Below are positions 16,146-23,564 of a stretch of DNA of 37,636 bases, piece by piece. A model generated the notes under the pieces. It was not told the DNA's origin. It was given only the letters and a program-made list of their open reading frames with translations, and ran no database searches. How positions within the stretch are numbered: the stretch's first letter is position 1; the number at the start of each line of letters is the position of its first letter. This stretch comes from CALARM01 sp964431735 (lineage in GTDB: Bacteria; Vulcanimicrobiota; SpSt-956; JAKJGF01). The translations under genes were made by a program, and so were the position numbers. The DNA is taken from positions 1-37,636 of the forward strand of contig CAYSLJ010000061.1 in the NCBI GenBank assembly GCA_964431735.1, given 5' to 3'.

Positions 16146-16727
16146 ATGACAGAACCGAAAAATATAAAACAGAGATGTCCATGGACTAAAGATGAGCCGA
16201 TTATGAATAACTATCATGATACGGAATGGGGCGTACCTTTGCATGATGACAAAAAACTCTTCGAATTTATGGTGCTGGATTCATTTCAGGCAGGTTTAAG
16301 CTGGCTTACCGTGCTCAGAAAAAGAGAACATTTCAGAAAAGCCGTCGCAGATTTCGATGTGAACAAAGTGGCTGAATTTGATGAAAATAAAATTGCAGAA
16401 TTATTGCAGAACAAAGACATTATAAGGAACAGGCTGAAAATCAGAGGAACTGTCAAAAATGCCATTGCCTTTAAAAAAATCCGGGAAGAATTCGGTTCTT
16501 TCGATGATTATATATGGAGATTTACCGGAGGGGAACCAATAATAAACAGATGGGAAAGGCTCGAAGAAATACCTGCAAGTTCTAAAGAATCCGATTCCAT
16601 GAGTAAAGACCTGAAAAAAAGAGGATTCACTTTTGTCGGAACGACCATATGTTATGCCTTTATGCAGGCAGCAGGCATGGTAAACGATCATCTTGTAAGT
16701 TGTTTCAGATATAAGGAAATCTTATGA
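16146..16727 (+). CDS. tag: DNA-3-methyladenine glycosylase I
   Basis: A 193-aa protein matching Tag along its length. RCPWTKDEPIMNNYHDTEWG opens the protein and MVNDHLVSCFRY closes it. The four zinc ligands are present as Cys11, His24, His182 and Cys186, each exactly seven residues later than in E. coli Tag, and the base-binding Glu and Trp in HDTEWG are kept. It removes 3-methyladenine from alkylated DNA by cleaving the glycosidic bond. The ATG has no obvious Shine-Dalgarno. The stop overlaps the next gene by 4 bp (ATGA), so tag, the HAD hydrolase and the Nudix gene form a translationally coupled operon. Confidence 0.93.
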   Translation: MTEPKNIKQRCPWTKDEPIMNNYHDTEWGVPLHDDKKLFEFMVLDSFQAGLSWLTVLRKREHFRKAVADFDVNKVAEFDENKIAELLQNKDIIRNRLKIRGTVKNAIAFKKIREEFGSFDDYIWRFTGGEPIINRWERLEEIPASSKESDSMSKDLKKRGFTFVGTTICYAFMQAAGMVNDHLVSCFRYKEIL

Positions 16728-17359
16728 TGAATAAAAAACCTGTAAAAGCACTCATATTTGATTACGGAGAGGTCATATGTCCTCAGAACAGAGATAAAAT
16801 AAAAGAAATGAGATCCCGTCTTTTCATAGGTAAAAAAGAATTTACCGAAGTTTATTTCAGATACAGACTGGAATATGATCTGAACAACCTGTCTCCAGAA
16901 GAATACTGGAAAAAAGTTTTACACGATTGCAATCTGTCCATGTCTGACAGGGAGACAGAGGAATTAATAAACATAGATATAAAGAGCTGGCTTTCCGTTG
17001 ACGAAAATATGTTGTCTTTCATAGAAGAAATCAAAAATAAAATATCTAAAATTGCCATACTTTCCAATATGCCATTACCTATTCTAGAAAAAATGGAAAA
17101 ATCTTTCCCATGGCTGATTATGTTCGACACAGTAATTTTTTCCTGCAGAGCCGGCATGGTAAAACCTGAACCTGACATATACAGAATGTGTCTTTCAGAA
17201 CTGGCCTTAAAGGCAGAAGATTGTCTTTTCATAGACGATTCCGAGAAGAACATTCTCGGTGCGCAGAAAGTCGGACTGAATACCATACATTATACATCTT
17301 TTGATAATTTCACAGAATTACTGAAAGAAAATTACATTTTAAAGGGTAGTGAAATATGA
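16724..17359 (+). CDS. HAD-superfamily hydrolase (subfamily IA)
   Basis: A 211-aa protein with the four HAD motifs. Motif I is IFDYGEVICP with nucleophile Asp13; the usual second Asp is replaced by Gly15, as in YihX-like DLGGV members. Motif II is AILSNM, motif III has Lys in MVKPEPDIY, and motif IV is CLFIDDSEKN. A helical cap lies between motifs I and II. It is probably a small-molecule phosphatase. It overlaps tag by 4 bp at the start and the Nudix gene by 4 bp at the end, so all three proteins are probably made from one message; a shared role in clearing damaged nucleotides is an inference from this linkage. Confidence 0.85.
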   Translation: MMNKKPVKALIFDYGEVICPQNRDKIKEMRSRLFIGKKEFTEVYFRYRLEYDLNNLSPEEYWKKVLHDCNLSMSDRETEELINIDIKSWLSVDENMLSFIEEIKNKISKIAILSNMPLPILEKMEKSFPWLIMFDTVIFSCRAGMVKPEPDIYRMCLSELALKAEDCLFIDDSEKNILGAQKVGLNTIHYTSFDNFTELLKENYILKGSEI

Positions 17360-17703
17360 CAGTCAGAACTTCCGTTAAAGCAATTATTATAAGAAACGAT
17401 AAGATTCTTTTAACAGCAAACAGAGATGACCGGGGAGACTTCTATCTTCTTCCCGGCGGAGGCCAGCTTCACGGAGAAAACCTCCATGAAGCTTTAAGAA
17501 GGGAATGTATGGAAGAAATAGGGACAGAAATTTTTATCGGAGAATTGAAGTTCGTTCGTGATTATATAGGGAAAAACCATGAATTTGCCGAAAGTGACGG
17601 TAATGCCCATCAGGTTAAATTCATGTTTGAATGTAATGTTCCCTGTGACTATTGTCCTGAAAATGGCACTGTGCCGGATAGCATGCAAACAGGGGTAAAA
17701 TGA
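17356..17703 (+). CDS. Nudix hydrolase, cut short by an in-frame UGA
   Basis: The Nudix box is complete: Gly35, Glu41, Arg49-Glu50, Glu53-Glu54 and Gly56 in GENLHEALRRECMEEIG, ready to bind Mg and hydrolyse a nucleoside diphosphate derivative. The frame stops at TGA (17701-17703) after TGVK. It then continues without another stop to TAA at 17812-17814, encoding IPVKELHTYRLYPSRLSMAM and further residues. Relatives have Trp at this spot (GV-x-W-I-P), so TGA most simply reflects TGG changed to TGA. The full product would be about 152 residues. The box is intact but the C-terminal helix is lost if the stop is real. The start overlaps the HAD stop by 4 bp. Confidence 0.8.
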   Translation: MTVRTSVKAIIIRNDKILLTANRDDRGDFYLLPGGGQLHGENLHEALRRECMEEIGTEIFIGELKFVRDYIGKNHEFAESDGNAHQVKFMFECNVPCDYCPENGTVPDSMQTGVK

Positions 17704-17820
17704 ATTCCAGTGAAAGAACTTCACACTTACCGTTTATATCCTTCACGTCTTTCTATGGCTATGGAACAGATGAAAAACGGGAAAATGATTACCTATATGG
17801 GTGATGTAAATTAAACAAAA

Positions 17821-17886
17821 TTTGACTGTGTCATAAAATTTGTGTAAACCTCTATCGGAGCCTTATTTCATGGTAAGTTTGCACAA
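17821..17886. repeat. Inverted repeat, possible transposon-end remnant
   Basis: TTTGTGTAAAC (about 17840-17850) and GTTTGCACAAA (about 17876-17886) are complementary at 10 of 11 positions. The adjoining GACTGTGTCATAAAATTTGTG resembles ends of IS256-like elements as I remember them. It could equally be a terminator-like hairpin between the two converging genes. Confidence 0.3.
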
Positions 17887-17892
17887 AACATC

Positions 17893-18315
17893 TTACATTC
17901 TCGAAAATTTATTTCCTCCCCGCTGATTCTCATAATTTCTTTTTACCATGCCGGCACATCTGATAAATCCTTTATCTTTATAAAATGGCACAACATCTTC
18001 GTCACATACAATATCTATTGCATACATATTCCTGAGACTCTCCGTCATACACTCTACCAGTTTTGTTCCAACCCCTTTTCCTTTATATTCGGGAAGAACT
18101 TCCAGCAAAGGAATGTACGAATAAAATACACCGTCGGACAGTGCATTTATGAACCCAACACATCTCTCTCCGTCTATGGCAATCCATGCTTTATAACTTT
18201 GCTGAAGAATCTTCAGATGTGCCTTTCTGTCGGGATGGGCCGGCCAGCCGACAAAAAATCCGGCAAGCTGTTCTTCTTTCAGTTCACTCACGTTATCAGT
18301 ATATCTTATTTCCAT
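17893..18315 (-). CDS. GNAT family N-acetyltransferase
   Basis: About 140 aa. The acetyl-CoA loop is LPEYKGKGVGTKLVECM, matching (Q/R)xxGxG/A in its G-x-G-x-G form, and the C-terminal VPFYKDKGFIRC is the usual beta5/alpha4 segment. A GTG at 18321 also opens the frame, but the ATG at 18315 has GGAGGGG at ideal spacing inside the end of the upstream gene. It is the last gene of a three-gene minus-strand operon (radical SAM, ATP-grasp-like, GNAT). Likely a small-molecule or peptide amine acetyltransferase; the substrate is unknown. Confidence 0.8.
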   Translation of the reverse strand: MEIRYTDNVSELKEEQLAGFFVGWPAHPDRKAHLKILQQSYKAWIAIDGERCVGFINALSDGVFYSYIPLLEVLPEYKGKGVGTKLVECMTESLRNMYAIDIVCDEDVVPFYKDKGFIRCAGMVKRNYENQRGGNKFSRM

Positions 18316-18317
18316 GT

Positions 18318-18584
18318 TCACCCCTCCATTAATTCTGCTATTTTTTTATAAAAATACATTATATCGGCATTTTCAGGCAATCCAGCCACATGGCCATCAC
18401 CTGTTTCAATAACTACTGGTTCTCCGTCTTCTTTTATTCCCGCATCCAGAGTAAAAAACCTGCTTTTTATTTTTTCCGCTGCCGGAAGAACACCTGACAG
18501 TTCAGACATAAAATCTCCGTAATCTCTGTCATTCACATAATAAGTATCAACACCGGCAGTAAACAAGTAATCAATGGAAATCAT
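18318..18584 (-). CDS. ATP-grasp C-terminal-like small protein (R2K type), possibly a truncated gene
   Basis: The 88-aa product contains FFTLDAGIKEDGEPVVIETG followed by DGHVAGLPE, the hallmark final strand of R2K-clade ATP-grasp enzymes, where acidic residues hold Mg-ATP. Those enzymes are usually around 250 aa, so the N-terminal substrate domain and most of the ATP fold are missing. The start ATG overlaps the radical SAM stop (ATGA) and its own stop overlaps the GNAT ribosome binding site, so it is still placed for coupled translation. Either a deletion removed the front of the gene, or this is a stand-alone domain working with its neighbours. Confidence 0.5.
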   Translation of the reverse strand: MISIDYLFTAGVDTYYVNDRDYGDFMSELSGVLPAAEKIKSRFFTLDAGIKEDGEPVVIETGDGHVAGLPENADIMYFYKKIAELMEG

Positions 18585-19546
18585 TTATAACAAACTAACG
18601 GTTCGAGAATACCTCTATAATGAGTTCTCAAATATTGCCTTGATACAAAACAACAGTGACAGCCATCAACAAATCTGTCATTCTCCGTGTATCCGGCCTT
18701 TTTGGCAAGTTCCAGAAGCCCTGCCGGGCCTTCTGATATTAAGATCTTTATAACAGGATGTGTCAGGGGATTATAGTCATATAATATTTTTTTGATATTA
18801 TTATTTAAAACATTTCCGATTGCAATACCTGCACATGTCGTCAGGAAGCCGTAATTATCAAGGGTAATAGAGGTTAATAGATTAAAATCTCCTCCATCCC
18901 ATGGTTTAATACTGCATGAAAGATTATTATATGAAACCTTATTATAAAATACTGAAAGTTTCTCTGCCGCTTTTCCTATCATGGATAAACCTGTGCCGGT
19001 ATTAATCTTTAAAGCCTGTATTTCTTCAAGCCTTTTGATGAATTTTTTTGTTTCAGAATCAAAATCGTTATTCAGTGGAGAATCCATAAGCAGGCAGCCT
19101 GCTGAAACATTTACAAGTCCGGCTTTGAGACAGGCCTTTACGGAATTAATTACATGTTCAATTAAAATATATTTCTGATGAAAGGAATCCACACTGAATG
19201 AGATACTGTCAACTCCTGATTTAACAAGACTTCCGGCTATTTCCGATGCCTGATGCATATCTGTTCCCCAGAAGCCATTGGTCGTTATATGAATTTTAGA
19301 CCTATGCAATATTTTTTTTATCACTTGAATTATAATCTCAAGTCTGTCAAATCTTAAAAAAGGTTCTCCTCCTCCGATTATTATCCATTCTGGATTACGG
19401 TCAGACAAATTACTCAGAGAGCTTTCCAGGAACTCAGGTGTAATAAAATCCCGATTATTTAATATACCGGGGTAACGACAGTGCATACAGGAACTATTGC
19501 AATTATATGAAGTATTAATTGTTAATAATTTAATATTTGTATTCAT
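18581..19546 (-). CDS. Radical SAM protein
   Basis: A 321-aa protein. Cys16, Cys20 and Cys23 (CNSSCMHC) form the [4Fe-4S]-SAM site, followed by the GGGEPFLR loop that binds SAM methionine and ITTNGF and FSVDSF on later strands. A second Cys group near the C-terminus (Cys296, Cys298, Cys299 in DGCHCC) and LTTCAG near residue 237 may hold an auxiliary cluster, as in short SPASM-like or twitch domains. It starts a coupled operon with an ATP-grasp-like domain and a GNAT. Radical SAM plus ATP-grasp plus acetyltransferase suggests modification of a peptide or small metabolite, but no precursor peptide is seen. The Shine-Dalgarno is weak. Confidence 0.82.
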   Translation of the reverse strand: MNTNIKLLTINTSYNCNSSCMHCRYPGILNNRDFITPEFLESSLSNLSDRNPEWIIIGGGEPFLRFDRLEIIIQVIKKILHRSKIHITTNGFWGTDMHQASEIAGSLVKSGVDSISFSVDSFHQKYILIEHVINSVKACLKAGLVNVSAGCLLMDSPLNNDFDSETKKFIKRLEEIQALKINTGTGLSMIGKAAEKLSVFYNKVSYNNLSCSIKPWDGGDFNLLTSITLDNYGFLTTCAGIAIGNVLNNNIKKILYDYNPLTHPVIKILISEGPAGLLELAKKAGYTENDRFVDGCHCCFVSRQYLRTHYRGILEPLVCYK

Positions 19547-19765
19547 TTATAGTCATAACTTTTACTATATTATTTTTTTATATTCTATCATTTTTTCCTG
19601 ATTAAATAAAGCTTTAAAATTATGCCTTCATCGAAGAGAAGCAGGTAGAATGTAATTTTATTTAATCCCTGACGCTATAAGCAGTTCCCAAAATTACTCA
19701 CTTAAATACTTCTTTATAAGATTACAGATCTCATCCATTACCAGAGTTGTTTCAGGAAAATTCCT
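19547..19765. other. Intergenic, with a short coding remnant
   Basis: On the minus strand, 19765 down to 19694 continues the frame of the gene at 19766 past its TAG and reads RNFPETTLVMDEICNLIKKY and a few more residues to TAA. It looks like the C-terminus of some other protein, left by a rearrangement. The rest is AT-rich with no recognisable feature. Confidence 0.3.
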
Positions 19766-20392
19766 CTATCTTAAAAAACATGCAACTCTGTCAGAATTTC
19801 TTTTAAAAGTATTCCTGTATTCTTCAAGCCATCGGACTGTTTCTTTAAGGCCATCTTTAAATCCGTCAGTGCCTTTATGAGATGCCAGTTCTACAATACC
19901 GTCTTTTTTTATTATAAATACTCTGGCTGGCCATGCAGAGTAGTCATCTTTTACACTGTTATTCATGTTATCTATAATAACAGGTATGGTAATGTTCCCC
20001 TCCGATATAAACAGACCGGCTGTCATACATCTTTCGCCGTAATTTCTCGCATCTATTATATGACCGGCATATTCTGCAGGTCTTGTACAGTTTGAAGGAC
20101 GTCCTTCTTCAATATATACAATAAAAAACCTGGCAATATATTTATAAGTCCGGTACATGCTTTCCATTTTTTTCGAGCCTTCAAAAAACTGGGGTGACGT
20201 ATAACTTCCGAAAAAGAGCACAACAGGAATTTTATCTTTAAAACTCTTCAGAGTAATTTTTTCCTGTCCGTCAGAAGTCATAAGATTGAAATCAGGAGCA
20301 AAGGAACCGGAATACACATTATCATATGTCTGTGACAAGGAAACACTTATCAATAAAAAGATGAATATAAAAGATGGAATAAACTTTTCCAT
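19766..20392 (-). CDS. Iodothyronine deiodinase-like thioredoxin-fold protein, secreted, with Ser at the catalytic position
   Basis: A 208-aa protein with a signal peptide (FIPSFIFIFLLISVSLSQ). The core PVVLFFGSYTSPQF (56-69), followed by a helix and FFIVYIEEGRPSN, aligns with the deiodinase family pattern FGSxT(U/C)PPF ... FLVVYIxEAHPSDG; WPARVFIIKKDGIV is the later strand pair. At the position where the family has Sec or Cys this protein has Ser66, codon TCA, one base from TGA. Loss of the redox residue would end reductase activity unless chemistry has changed. GGGAGGTG precedes the ATG. The last residues (SDRVACFLR) look unrelated and may be a rearranged tail. The bacterial function of this family is unknown. 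Confidence 0.65.
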   Translation of the reverse strand: MEKFIPSFIFIFLLISVSLSQTYDNVYSGSFAPDFNLMTSDGQEKITLKSFKDKIPVVLFFGSYTSPQFFEGSKKMESMYRTYKYIARFFIVYIEEGRPSNCTRPAEYAGHIIDARNYGERCMTAGLFISEGNITIPVIIDNMNNSVKDDYSAWPARVFIIKKDGIVELASHKGTDGFKDGLKETVRWLEEYRNTFKRNSDRVACFLR

Positions 20393-20495
20393 ATCAACAC
20401 CTCCCTGTATTTATGCACCAACTATACAGGAAAGAGGTATAACATAGCGGTAAAAAACGGGTAAAACACTGACATAAACATCAGTTATTTCATAT

Positions 20496-21338
20496 TTATG
20501 TTTTTACCTTTGATAAAAGTTCCACCAGGCCGTTAGACAGGTTGAACAGTTCAACAAGATGTTCTTTCTGCGAAGTATTAAGAGCATAAATAGAAACGGA
20601 CCTGGAAGAGATAACGATTTTCCCTCTTCCCGGCAACGGTGTGCCGAGAACAGGAAGGGGATATTTCTTTACACAATTTATAAAAGGATACTTACCTTTA
20701 TAATTTGCAATAAATTGCTGGATTTCATCATTCAGAACATTTGTTTTTTCAGGTCCTTTCATAGTATAGGCTTCAAATTTCTCACTGAAGTTCATTGACA
20801 GGTTTTTCACGGGATTTTCTTCACGTTTCCTGTCATTTTCCGCTGTCTTCAGTGACATCTTCACCAGAAAAGCCGGCGGAGATATTCCCGGAGGATTGCT
20901 CGATTCTTTTATCTCCCTGTGTCTTTTCTCACGAATGAGATAGGTATTTTCAATACCCAGAGCAAGCTCTACAAACAACACAGTCTGCCCCAGAGTTGAA
21001 CTCCCTTTACGTGAATGGTTAGGTGAATGGTGATAAATTTCCGTCAGATAAATTGTATTATCTTTCTCTTTTTTCATAATAATATTCGAAATATTATATT
21101 CATCCGTATCCCATAAACATTTATTCCATATATTGAATATTTTTTCAGTCAATTCTTTTCTTATAAACGTATCGGAAGTTACATCGACAAAACCACAGGA
21201 AGAACAGAGAGAAGAATAAAAAGAACTGAGCTGAACCCTCTCTCTGCCAAGTGTGAACATAAAATAAATTACGACGCAGAATGCAATTATAAACAAAATT
21301 GCAAAAGGTATAATGGTTAACAGTTTTTCCCATCCCAT
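20496..21338 (-). CDS. Hypothetical membrane-anchored protein
   Basis: Not recognised. The ATG at 21338 has GGGAGG upstream, which lies inside the longer frame from 21416, so the shorter 280-aa form is preferred. One strong membrane helix (LLTIIPFAILFIIAFCVVIYF, near residues 6-26) puts a short N-terminus on one side and a soluble domain on the other. The domain contains a CSSCG pair, alternating beta segments (NTIYLTEIYHH, KIVISSRSVSIYAL) and a charged middle part. A membrane-tethered beta-rich fold is all that can be inferred. It follows the 140-aa gene at 21391 on the same strand and probably shares its transcript. Confidence 0.6.
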   Translation of the reverse strand: MGWEKLLTIIPFAILFIIAFCVVIYFMFTLGRERVQLSSFYSSLCSSCGFVDVTSDTFIRKELTEKIFNIWNKCLWDTDEYNISNIIMKKEKDNTIYLTEIYHHSPNHSRKGSSTLGQTVLFVELALGIENTYLIREKRHREIKESSNPPGISPPAFLVKMSLKTAENDRKREENPVKNLSMNFSEKFEAYTMKGPEKTNVLNDEIQQFIANYKGKYPFINCVKKYPLPVLGTPLPGRGKIVISSRSVSIYALNTSQKEHLVELFNLSNGLVELLSKVKT

Positions 21339-21390
21339 AATTACGAAAACCTCCCTCATATTAAATCTATATTGACTTGAAATGAAAACA

Positions 21391-21813
21391 CTACCTGAGA
21401 ATTTTACATAAATCAATATATCTATTGATATTTTCTATATTTTCTTCCATGTATCCGTCATCTATTGAGTTAACATAAGAAGAAGCAGTGTTCAAAGAGT
21501 GATTGTAATATATTCTTACCAGTTTACCATATGCTGTTCTGTCTATTATACCACTATTTTTCTTCAAATAACCTGGTATAAGAGAAATCATAAAAGCAAA
21601 ACCTTTCCAGAGCATATCTTCACAGTAAAAACCTTTTTCTTTGTTTTCTTTGAGTACAGGCAATACAAAGGAATTGAAGATAACATAATCATTTAGATCG
21701 AAATCTTCATCTTCCGGGAAATCGATACTCCTGCCGGCCATATTTTTCATTTCATCTTCCACTGCTTTTATGAGCATAGGAATAATCTCTTTATCTATCC
21801 ATATTTTGCACAT
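21391..21813 (-). CDS. Hypothetical protein (140 aa)
   Basis: Not recognised. It is acidic and mainly helical (VEDEMKNMAG, EDEDFDLNDYVIFNSF, NIENINRYIDLCKIL), without signal peptide or membrane segment. GAGGAGA lies upstream of the ATG. It is the first of two probably co-transcribed unknown genes, and about 60 bp downstream of a GNAT gene on the same strand. It could be a cytosolic partner of the membrane protein that follows, by position only. Confidence 0.55.
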   Translation of the reverse strand: MCKIWIDKEIIPMLIKAVEDEMKNMAGRSIDFPEDEDFDLNDYVIFNSFVLPVLKENKEKGFYCEDMLWKGFAFMISLIPGYLKKNSGIIDRTAYGKLVRIYYNHSLNTASSYVNSIDDGYMEENIENINRYIDLCKILR

Positions 21814-21872
21814 TTCCGTAAAGTCTCCTCTGTATTTTTTGTTGACTTCTGCCTCACATTAAAAAATTCCAT

Positions 21873-22364
21873 TCAAATCATAAGCTGCATCCATAGAACA
21901 TCAAAATCCTGTCCTTTTTTCCGGCATACCTGTTTGAACCTTCCGCATTCAATGAAACCATGTTTACTGTGAAATCTGATACTTCCTTCATTCAGAGCAG
22001 ATATGCTGGCAAGAAGTGTCTTTATGCCTTTTTCTCTGCCTTTCTTTATAAGATGTTCCACCATAGCAGCCCCTATGCCTGAGCCGCAGAATTCGGGGGC
22101 TATAAAATAAGAAATCTCCGCTGTATGAGAAAATGTCGGCAGAGGGTTATAGGGACGTAACATACCGAAACCTGTAATTTCCCCGTCTTCTGTTTTTGAG
22201 ACACATGAAGGGTGGTTACCGATCATCTTAAGAAACATATCATAAAATTCATAGGGAACACACTGTTCCGGATAGGCGGCAAAAGATTCTTTTATGTAAT
22301 GATTGAAAATATCTATGACTTCTGTACGATGTTCTTCTTTCATTTTCTCGAAGGTAAAATTCAT
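21873..22364 (-). CDS. GNAT family N-acetyltransferase (phosphinothricin acetyltransferase-like)
   Basis: A 163-aa protein with YIKESFAAYPEQCVPYEF near the N-terminus and YFIAPEFCGSGIGAAMVEHL as the acetyl-CoA-binding loop (GxGIG), then ASISALNEGSIRFHSKHGF, the conserved last strands. This pattern fits the PAT/YncA-like branch, which acetylates amino groups of small molecules such as amino acid analogues. AAAGGAG stands ahead of the ATG. Element B copy 3 begins 20 bp upstream of the start, so its promoter must lie within or beyond the element. Confidence 0.83.
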   Translation of the reverse strand: MNFTFEKMKEEHRTEVIDIFNHYIKESFAAYPEQCVPYEFYDMFLKMIGNHPSCVSKTEDGEITGFGMLRPYNPLPTFSHTAEISYFIAPEFCGSGIGAAMVEHLIKKGREKGIKTLLASISALNEGSIRFHSKHGFIECGRFKQVCRKKGQDFDVLWMQLMI

Positions 22365-22383
22365 TTCTACACACTCCTTTTTA

Positions 22384-22523
22384 TGGTGTATTTCATAAAT
22401 TATCAGAATTCAAGTGTTCGTGACGTGTGACGCGTAACGCGTGACGGGTTTATATTGCACATCACGCATTACGCATTACGCTTTACGGGTGTTATCATTT
22501 ATGGATAGTTATGAAACTAACTA
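22384..22523 (-). mobile_element. Element B, copy 3
   Basis: A 140-bp element flanked by TA on both sides (22382-22383 and 22524-22525). The ends are TGGTGTATTTCATAAATTAT and, read inward, TAGTTAGTTTCATAACTATC. Inside are CGTGACG/CGTAACG units (22420-22446) and CATTACG-type units (about 22462-22488). It is the reverse-orientation match to 11807-11944. Confidence 0.75.
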
Positions 22524-22573
22524 TAATAAATATTTTATCACTGACCGGAATAATCCTCTTTTTAAAAAAAAGC

Positions 22574-22608
22574 TTGCAAAATACCGCTCATAAGAATATT
22601 ATTATGAG
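22574..22608 (+). promoter_or_regulatory. Promoter with operator-like palindrome for the nitroreductase gene
   Basis: TTGCAA (22574-22579), 17 bp, then TATTAT (22597-22602). The perfect inverted repeat CTCATAA-8-TTATGAG (22587-22593 and 22602-22608) straddles the -10 box, suggesting control by a dimeric repressor. Confidence 0.55.
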
Positions 22609-22635
22609 AGAAAACAACAGTGACGAGGTGGAAAC

Positions 22636-23556
22636 ATGAAAGAACACGATAATACGCCATCCCACCATGGTATAAAAATACCGGTGGAAGATAAAAATTA
22701 CCCGAATGAAACAATAAAATTACTTATTGAGAGAGGAAGTTGCAGGAATTTTTCAGACAAAAAGATAGAAGACCATATTCTGGATTTCATATTGAGATCA
22801 GGAGTCCATGCCCCTACAGGAGGAAATCTTCAGCCTTATTCCGTTATAAAGATAGAAGACAAAGACAGAAGGAACAATCTGGCGGAAATGTGCGAACAAA
22901 TATTTATGGCGAAAGCTCCCGTACATTTACTCTTTTGCATTGACTGGCACAGACTGAAAAGATGGGCGGAACTTGAGATCGCTCCTTTCAGTGCCAATTC
23001 GTCGTTCCGGCATTTCTGGATATCTTTTCAGGATGTCATCATATGTGCCCAGAATATATGCACTGCCGCGGATTCACTGGGACTCGGTTCTGTTTACATA
23101 GGTACGGCAGTGGACTATATAAGGGAAATAAGAGCAATGTTTGAACTGCCGCAGGAAGTATATCCTGTAGTTCTTCTCTGTCTCGGTTATCCGAACATTA
23201 AGCCCTCTGTAAGAAAAAAACTCCCTCCTTCAGTTATAGTTCATAATGAAAGATATAACTCTATAGATGATGCGGAAATCATGGAAAATTTCAATAAAAA
23301 ATATGAATACGCCGAAATTAAAATCACGGACGAACGTATGAAAGATATGGAAGAGACCTGCAGAGACGTCCACGGTGAAGAATTTGCAAAAAAATGTATC
23401 AAAAAAATCAAAGAAACCGGATATATAACACAGGTTCAAAGATATTTCGGCCTTCACTACAGAGCAAATGAAATGCCGCAGGGAAATAAAGAATATCTGG
23501 AGACTTTTAAAGAGGCAGGGTTTTCATGGTTTGAAGAATTTATGGCGGACAAATAA
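22636..23556 (+). CDS. Nitroreductase family FMN protein
   Basis: A 306-aa protein. IERGSCRNFSDKKI holds the FMN-phosphate Arg pair, SGVHAPTGGNLQPYSVIKI is the FMN-binding loop, and LGLGSVYIG is the late Gly-rich motif of the nitroreductase fold (about residues 25-200). The extra C-terminal 80-90 residues, helical and charged, exceed the usual family length of about 200; they show no Cys motif. It should reduce a flavin-accessible electrophile using NAD(P)H. GAGGTGG lies before the ATG, behind a promoter with an operator-like palindrome, so it is probably inducible. It converges with the hydrolase at 23565. Confidence 0.85.
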   Translation: MKEHDNTPSHHGIKIPVEDKNYPNETIKLLIERGSCRNFSDKKIEDHILDFILRSGVHAPTGGNLQPYSVIKIEDKDRRNNLAEMCEQIFMAKAPVHLLFCIDWHRLKRWAELEIAPFSANSSFRHFWISFQDVIICAQNICTAADSLGLGSVYIGTAVDYIREIRAMFELPQEVYPVVLLCLGYPNIKPSVRKKLPPSVIVHNERYNSIDDAEIMENFNKKYEYAEIKITDERMKDMEETCRDVHGEEFAKKCIKKIKETGYITQVQRYFGLHYRANEMPQGNKEYLETFKEAGFSWFEEFMADK

Positions 23557-23564
23557 TTTTAAAA

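Noticed and set aside
17701..17703. Genome-wide reassignment of UGA
   Set aside because: Many genes here (for example tag and the HAD hydrolase) end at TGA with normal C-termini, and Trp is encoded by TGG throughout.
17821..17886. Complete IS256-family insertion sequence
   Set aside because: Only one possible end is seen and there is no transposase; kept only as a low-confidence repeat.
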